From Azoarcus sp. (lineage in GTDB: Bacteria > Pseudomonadota > Gammaproteobacteria > Burkholderiales > Rhodocyclaceae), in the NCBI GenBank assembly GCA_031268685.1, contig JAIRWW010000111.1, forward strand, positions 1 to 10,538: a DNA stretch of 10,538 nt, in the 5' to 3' direction. A model generated the notes under the pieces. It was not told the DNA's origin and made no database searches. It saw only the letters and a list, made by a program, of their open reading frames with translations. Shown in pieces: positions 7,219 to 10,538 of this stretch. The number at the start of each line of letters is the position of its first letter. Position 1 is the stretch's first letter. A program made the position numbers and the translations under genes.

Positions 7219-7613
7219 ACATATCCAAAGGCTTCACCCTGATGGAATTAATGATCGTAATGGCGATCATCGCCATTCTCGCCGCGATTGCGGTACCTGG
7301 CTACGAGTCATACATGGCAAGGACCCGCCGCGTCACAGCCGCCGCCTGCCTGCTGGAACTTTCCGGCTTCATGGAACGGCACTACACCGTGGACCTGGCC
7401 TATACCGGCGCGGCATTACCGGAGACGCAATGCCAGAGCGATTTGAGCAGCCATTACACTTTCAGCCTGGTCGACGACAAGCTGACGCAGAGAACCTACA
7501 CCATCCAGGCCGCTCCCATTGGCAACCAGGCCAACGACGCCTGCGGCACGCTGGGCATCGATCAGGCCGGTACGAAAACCTACAAGGACGGCGCCAATTC
7601 ATGCTGGCAATGA
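7215..7613 (+). CDS. Type IV minor pilin, PilE/ComP-like
   Basis: A 132-residue prepilin with a six-residue leader MNISKG, cleavage before F, then FTLMELMIVMAIIAILAAIAVPGY, with glutamate at mature position 5 and the standard pilin N-terminal helix. The globular part has cysteines at 45, 73, 110 and 130; the stretch GNQANDACGTLGIDQAGTKT (103-122) ending in NSCW is characteristic of the PilE-type minor pilins grouped with ComP. Family knowledge: such proteins are assembled in low copy into type IV pili, and ComP of Neisseria is a DNA uptake receptor, but many relatives have no proven role. ATG 7215 overlaps the FimT-like stop (ATGA) and has GGAGGAG at 7197-7203, a rather long 11 bases upstream; the longer frame starting at 7059 would put 52 residues ahead of the leader and is rejected. 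No other pilus assembly gene is in the window. Confidence 0.88.
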   Translation: MNISKGFTLMELMIVMAIIAILAAIAVPGYESYMARTRRVTAAACLLELSGFMERHYTVDLAYTGAALPETQCQSDLSSHYTFSLVDDKLTQRTYTIQAAPIGNQANDACGTLGIDQAGTKTYKDGANSCWQ

Positions 7614-7642
7614 TCCAGAAACCGCATGCGTCGAATCCGGGC

Positions 7643-7667
7643 GGATGAACCGGCGCGCGGCTCATCC
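7643..7667. other. Hairpin between convergent pilin and ampD genes
   Basis: GGATGA (7643-7648) pairs with TCATCC (7662-7667) and CCG (7650-7652) with CGG (7658-7660), with one internal A/C mismatch and a five-base loop. It fills the 59-base gap between the pilin stop and the ampD stop. Neither strand has a U-run after it, so it may stabilise 3' ends or act as a weak bidirectional terminator rather than a classical intrinsic one. Confidence 0.4.
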
Positions 7668-7672
7668 CCCGT

Positions 7673-8203
7673 TCAGCGCCCTGGCTGGATGCCAAGCCGC
7701 GCCCAATCGAAAAACGGCCCCGGATCGGTCTTGCGGCCAGGCGCTATGTCGGAATGCCCGGCGATGTCGCACCCCGGATAAAACCGGGCCAGTTTCCGCA
7801 GGAGCACAGCCAGGATCGCATATTGCCTTTCATCGAAAGCTAGCGTGTCGCAGCCTTCAAGCTCGATACCCAGTGAAAAATCGTTGCAGCGCTCGCGCCC
7901 CCGCCACATGGACGCCCCGGCATGCCAGGCGCGGTTTTCGGTGGAGACGAACTGAATCAGTTCGCCGCTGCGGCGGATGAAAAAATGCGACGACACCCGT
8001 AGTTGGTGGATATCCGCGTAATACGGATGCGCCGCCGGATCGAGGCAATTGGTAAAAAGCTCGATCACCCCAGGGCCGCCGAATTCGTCCGGCGGCAAAC
8101 TGATGTTGTGTATCACGACCAGACTGGGGCGCTCGCCCTCGGGACGGGCATCGAAATTGGGCGAATCTATCCTTTTTGCGCCGCGCAACCAGCCTTGCTC
8201 CAT
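7673..8203 (-). CDS. ampD: 1,6-anhydro-N-acetylmuramyl-L-alanine amidase AmpD
   Basis: A 176-residue cytoplasmic amidase (no signal peptide) that removes the peptide from anhydro-muropeptides in peptidoglycan recycling and thereby keeps AmpR-type beta-lactamase induction low where that circuit exists. Family landmarks are all present: the start GWLRGAKRIDSPNFDARP (4-21), zinc ligand H32 in VVIHNISLPP, SSHFFIRRSGELIQFV (71-86), RAWHAG (91-96), FSLGIELEG (109-117, E114), and AGHSDIAPGRKTDPGPFF (148-165) with zinc ligands H150 and D160 and catalytic-type K158. The chosen ATG at 8203 has GGAGG five bases upstream; longer in-frame starts at 8215, 8254 or 8413 would add sequence not found in the family and run into rmuC. 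It is the last gene of a closely spaced run, 31 bases after rmuC. Confidence 0.95.
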   Translation of the reverse strand: MEQGWLRGAKRIDSPNFDARPEGERPSLVVIHNISLPPDEFGGPGVIELFTNCLDPAAHPYYADIHQLRVSSHFFIRRSGELIQFVSTENRAWHAGASMWRGRERCNDFSLGIELEGCDTLAFDERQYAILAVLLRKLARFYPGCDIAGHSDIAPGRKTDPGPFFDWARLGIQPGR

Positions 8204-8208
8204 TACAT

Positions 8209-8213
8209 CCTCC
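8209..8213 (-). promoter_or_regulatory. Ribosome binding site that fixes the ampD start
   Basis: On the reverse strand GGAGG (8213 down to 8209) stands five bases before ATG 8203. It overlaps the competing in-frame ATG at 8215, whose own upstream bases give a poorer site. Confidence 0.75.
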
Positions 8214-8234
8214 ATCCAGCCCCGTCCGAAACGC

Positions 8235-9458
8235 TCAATCCGCTTCAGATACATCCACCGTAGCGGCGGGGGCTTCCAGTGCGCCCCCATCTTCCCCCGA
8301 ACCATCAGGTCGCACCGCCTCGATGCGCTGGAAACGGGCGCTGATCTTGCGGCTGGAGATATGGACTTCCGCCACATCCTTGCCCGCCTGCTCGATATGG
8401 CGGGCAAGCGCACCCATGCGCGCGTCGAAACGTTGAAAGTCCTGCGCCAATTTTGCCAGTTCGCTCTGGATCACATGTATGTGACGCCGGGTCTCCACGT
8501 CCTTCAACACCGCGCGCGCCGTATTCAACACCGCCATCAGCGTAGTGGGCGAGACGATCCACACTCGCCGCGACTGGGCATACGCAACAACCTCGGGATG
8601 CGAACCGTGCAATTCCGCAAACACCGCTTCGGCGGGCAGAAACATTACCGCGCCATCGGCGGTGACACCGGGCAGGATGTACTTGTCGGCAATCGCATCG
8701 ACGTGGCGGCGAACGTCGGCGCGAAAGGCCGTCAGGGCCGCCTTCCGCTCGGACTGCTGCAATGCGTCGTCGAACATGCGGCGGTAATTTTCGAGAGGAA
8801 ACTTGGCGTCTATCGCCACCCGGCCCGTGGGCGGCGGCAATTCGAGCAGGCAATCGACCCGCGTGCCGTTGGGCAAAGATACCTGAAACGCACAAACGTC
8901 CGGCGGCAGCGCATTGCGCACCAGCGCTTCGAGTTGCACTTCGCCAAATGCGCCACGCGACCGCTTGTCGCCCAGAAGTTCCTGAAGACTCAGCACGCTG
9001 GCGCTGAGGCCGTCGATCCGCTTTTGCGCCTCGTCTATCGTCGCCAGCCGCGCCATGACACTGGCAAACGTATCGCCGGTCTTGCGCAGACCCTCATCGA
9101 GCCGGGTATTGATCTGCCCGGACAGCGTGCGCAACTGCCCTTCCACGCCCTGGGTCAAGGCTTCGATCGAGCGGGACAACTGCATCGAAGCCGCCGTCAG
9201 GCCGCTCTGGAGCAATTCGCGGTCGGCGCGCGCATGGTCGCCGATGCGGTCAGTCTGCCGATCCAGCCCGGCGTGGAGATCGCGCAATATTTCGCGGTGG
9301 TGATCTAGCGCATTGCGGTCGAGCGCTTCGTCGAGATGTTTCAGCAAATGGCGTTCGCGCATTCCCGAACTCACGGCGAGCCAAAGAAGCAACACAACGA
9401 TACCCGACAATAAACCGAGCGCCGCGAAAACAAGAGGGGATTGCAACAGTTCGTTCAT
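8235..9458 (-). CDS. rmuC: RmuC-family protein (DNA recombination protein)
   Basis: A 407-residue protein with an N-terminal membrane anchor (about 8-28), a long heptad-like coiled-coil region (about 30-160), and the RmuC domain: RGAFGEVQLEALV (168-180), VDCLLELP (201-208), VAIDAKFPLENYRRM (214-228), then GAVMFLPAEAVFAEL (269-283), VWIVSPTTLMAVLNTARAV (299-317) and a C-terminal helical tail. The pattern of E in GEVQLE, D202 (VDCL) and D217/K219 (IDAK) fits the PD-(D/E)XK nuclease-like fold proposed for the family. Family knowledge: RmuC limits inversions at short inverted repeats in E. coli; its biochemistry is poorly settled. The start at 9458 is chosen because it gives the standard anchor; the open frame extends to 9536 but overlaps the upstream gene. 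It begins 20 bases after the M20 gene stop and precedes ampD. Confidence 0.93.
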   Translation of the reverse strand: MNELLQSPLVFAALGLLSGIVVLLLWLAVSSGMRERHLLKHLDEALDRNALDHHREILRDLHAGLDRQTDRIGDHARADRELLQSGLTAASMQLSRSIEALTQGVEGQLRTLSGQINTRLDEGLRKTGDTFASVMARLATIDEAQKRIDGLSASVLSLQELLGDKRSRGAFGEVQLEALVRNALPPDVCAFQVSLPNGTRVDCLLELPPPTGRVAIDAKFPLENYRRMFDDALQQSERKAALTAFRADVRRHVDAIADKYILPGVTADGAVMFLPAEAVFAELHGSHPEVVAYAQSRRVWIVSPTTLMAVLNTARAVLKDVETRRHIHVIQSELAKLAQDFQRFDARMGALARHIEQAGKDVAEVHISSRKISARFQRIEAVRPDGSGEDGGALEAPAATVDVSEAD

Positions 9459-9478
9459 GCCTGCCGTGCTGGCGAGTA

Positions 9479-10538
9479 TTAGCGGGATTCCGCCCCGCCG
9501 CCCAGAGGCAACAGGCGGCGTACAAGTTCTACCCAATAAGCCGCGCCGATGGGCAGAATTTCATCGTTGAAATCGTAGGCCGCATTATGCAACGCAACAC
9601 TGCCGCGGCGCTCGCATCCGGCAAGCGCGCGGTCGCCCTCGTTCCCGGCATCGACCGATACGCCGTTGCCGATCCACACATAAGCACCCGGTTTGTGCAA
9701 CAAGTAATAGGCAAAATCTTCCGCCCCCATACTCGGGCGCTCGCCAGTGCGGACATTTTCGTGTCCGGCAACCGCAGAGGCGGCCTCAGCGCAGTACGCA
9801 GCATCGGCGGCTGTGTTGATCGTCGGCGGATAGCCGCCAGGGAGCAGGTCGAAGGCAATCTTCACACCAAAGGCATCGCCAATTCCCGCGCACAAGACAC
9901 GCAGCCGGTCGAGCGCCATTTCTCGCACCGCCGCCGAAAAACTGCGCAAAGTGCCGGAGAGTTCCGCGCATCCAGGCAGCACATTGAAAGTATCTCCGGC
10001 ATGAAAACACGTCACCGACACCACAGCGGCATCGAGCGGATCGAGCGAGCGCGCCACGATGCTCTGCACCGCCTGCACCAGAGCCGCTCCCGCAAGCACG
10101 GGATCTGCTGCCAGATGCGGCATCGCCGCATGACCGCCCACGCCTTCGATGTGGATATCGAAGCGGTCGGTGCCCGCCATAACCGGCCCCGCATGCACCG
10201 CGAAATGCCCGGCGGGAAGACCCGGCCAGTTGTGCATGCCGTACACCGCCTCCATTGGAAAGCGCGCGAACAGACCATCTTCGATCATCGCCCGCGCACC
10301 GCCCGCCCCCTCCTCGCCCGGCTGAAAGATCAGATGAACCGTGCCGTCAAAATCGCGCCTTTCGGCAAGCAGCCTTGCTGCACCCAACAACATCGCTACA
10401 TGGCCGTCGTGGCCACAGCCATGCATACGGCCTTCATGCAAGGACCGGTGCGCAAAGCTATTGGATTCGGCAATCGGCAGCGCATCCATATCTGCCCGCA
10501 GGCCAATCGCCCGCCCGCCGCTACCGGCGCGGATCGTA
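9479..10538 (-). CDS. M20D-family amidohydrolase, 5' end outside the window
   Basis: The reverse frame is open at the right edge; 352 complete residues plus a partial codon are visible, so about 40-50 N-terminal residues of a roughly 395-residue family are missing. Visible motifs in order: GLRADMDALPI at the edge, the metal-binding HGCGHDGH (about 10400-10423), FQPGEEG (about 10307-10327), the histidine in MHNWPG, GVGGHAAMPH in the dimerisation domain, SMGAEDFAYYL and the final ALHNAAYDFND. The HGCGHD cysteine and the double glutamate assign it to subfamily M20D, which includes hippurate hydrolases, N-acyl-amino-acid amidohydrolases, and plant IAA-amino-acid hydrolases. No signal peptide can be judged. 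The substrate cannot be told from sequence. It is first in the visible run followed by rmuC and ampD. Confidence 0.92.
   Translation of the reverse strand, partial: TIRAGSGGRAIGLRADMDALPIAESNSFAHRSLHEGRMHGCGHDGHVAMLLGAARLLAERRDFDGTVHLIFQPGEEGAGGARAMIEDGLFARFPMEAVYGMHNWPGLPAGHFAVHAGPVMAGTDRFDIHIEGVGGHAAMPHLAADPVLAGAALVQAVQSIVARSLDPLDAAVVSVTCFHAGDTFNVLPGCAELSGTLRSFSAAVREMALDRLRVLCAGIGDAFGVKIAFDLLPGGYPPTINTAADAAYCAEAASAVAGHENVRTGERPSMGAEDFAYYLLHKPGAYVWIGNGVSVDAGNEGDRALAGCERRGSVALHNAAYDFNDEILPIGAAYWVELVRRLLPLGGGAESR

Noticed and set aside
8049..9308. A 419-codon plus-strand frame antisense to rmuC
   Set aside because: The rmuC reading on the opposite strand has the complete family pattern; the antisense product is His/Arg-rich without motifs.
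1..10538. CRISPR array, tRNA, insertion sequence or prophage boundary
   Set aside because: No spaced repeats, no cloverleaf-like gene, no transposase or integrase motif and no terminal inverted repeats were seen on reading both strands.

Overview
This window reads as ordinary chromosomal DNA of a Gram-negative, high-GC (judged by eye, not calculated) proteobacterium, most likely a betaproteobacterium. The case rests on the gene order engB / cytochrome c4 / resB / ccsA, the use of System II (ResB-CcsA) cytochrome c maturation, PilE/FimT-type pilins and a cytosolic AmpD. The order within the class cannot be decided from the sequence alone.

Layout. 1-353 (minus): 5' part of engB, a ribosome-assembly GTPase running off the left edge. 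461-1117 (plus): diheme cytochrome c4, divergent from engB, with a candidate sigma-70 promoter before it and a clear intrinsic terminator after it. 1209-5187 (plus): resB, ccsA and rpiA, joined by stop/start overlaps (ATGA, then TGATG). ResB and CcsA are the two halves of the machine that delivers and attaches heme to c-type apocytochromes such as the c4 next door; RpiA is a pentose-phosphate enzyme that seems to be carried along. 5160-6505 (minus): a periplasmic retropepsin-like aspartic protease with a GTG start, coupled by a TTGA overlap to a CoA-pyrophosphatase-type Nudix hydrolase whose 3' end overlaps rpiA convergently. 6673-7613 (plus): two overlapping type IV pilin-like genes, a FimT/GspH pseudopilin and a PilE/ComP-like minor pilin. 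7673-10538 (minus): a closely spaced run of an M20D amidohydrolase (5' end off the right edge), rmuC and ampD.

Several starts differ from the longest open frame and are set here by ribosome binding sites or stop/start overlaps: ccsA at 3275, the protease at GTG 6505, the Nudix gene at TTG 5795, the PilE-like gene at 7215 and ampD at 8203. I see no rRNA, tRNA, CRISPR array, insertion sequence, integrase or attachment site, and no gene-free stretch above 300 bases; the longest gap is the 167 bases at 6506-6672.

I found no convincing undescribed system. The items most worth a second look are small: an insertion in the first heme domain of the c4, a GspC-HR/PilP-like domain apparently fused to the aspartic protease, a hairpin abutting that gene's ribosome binding site, a perfect TTGACGTCAA palindrome in the divergent intergenic region, and a FimT-like protein without the usual GRxR motif paired with a ComP-like pilin.
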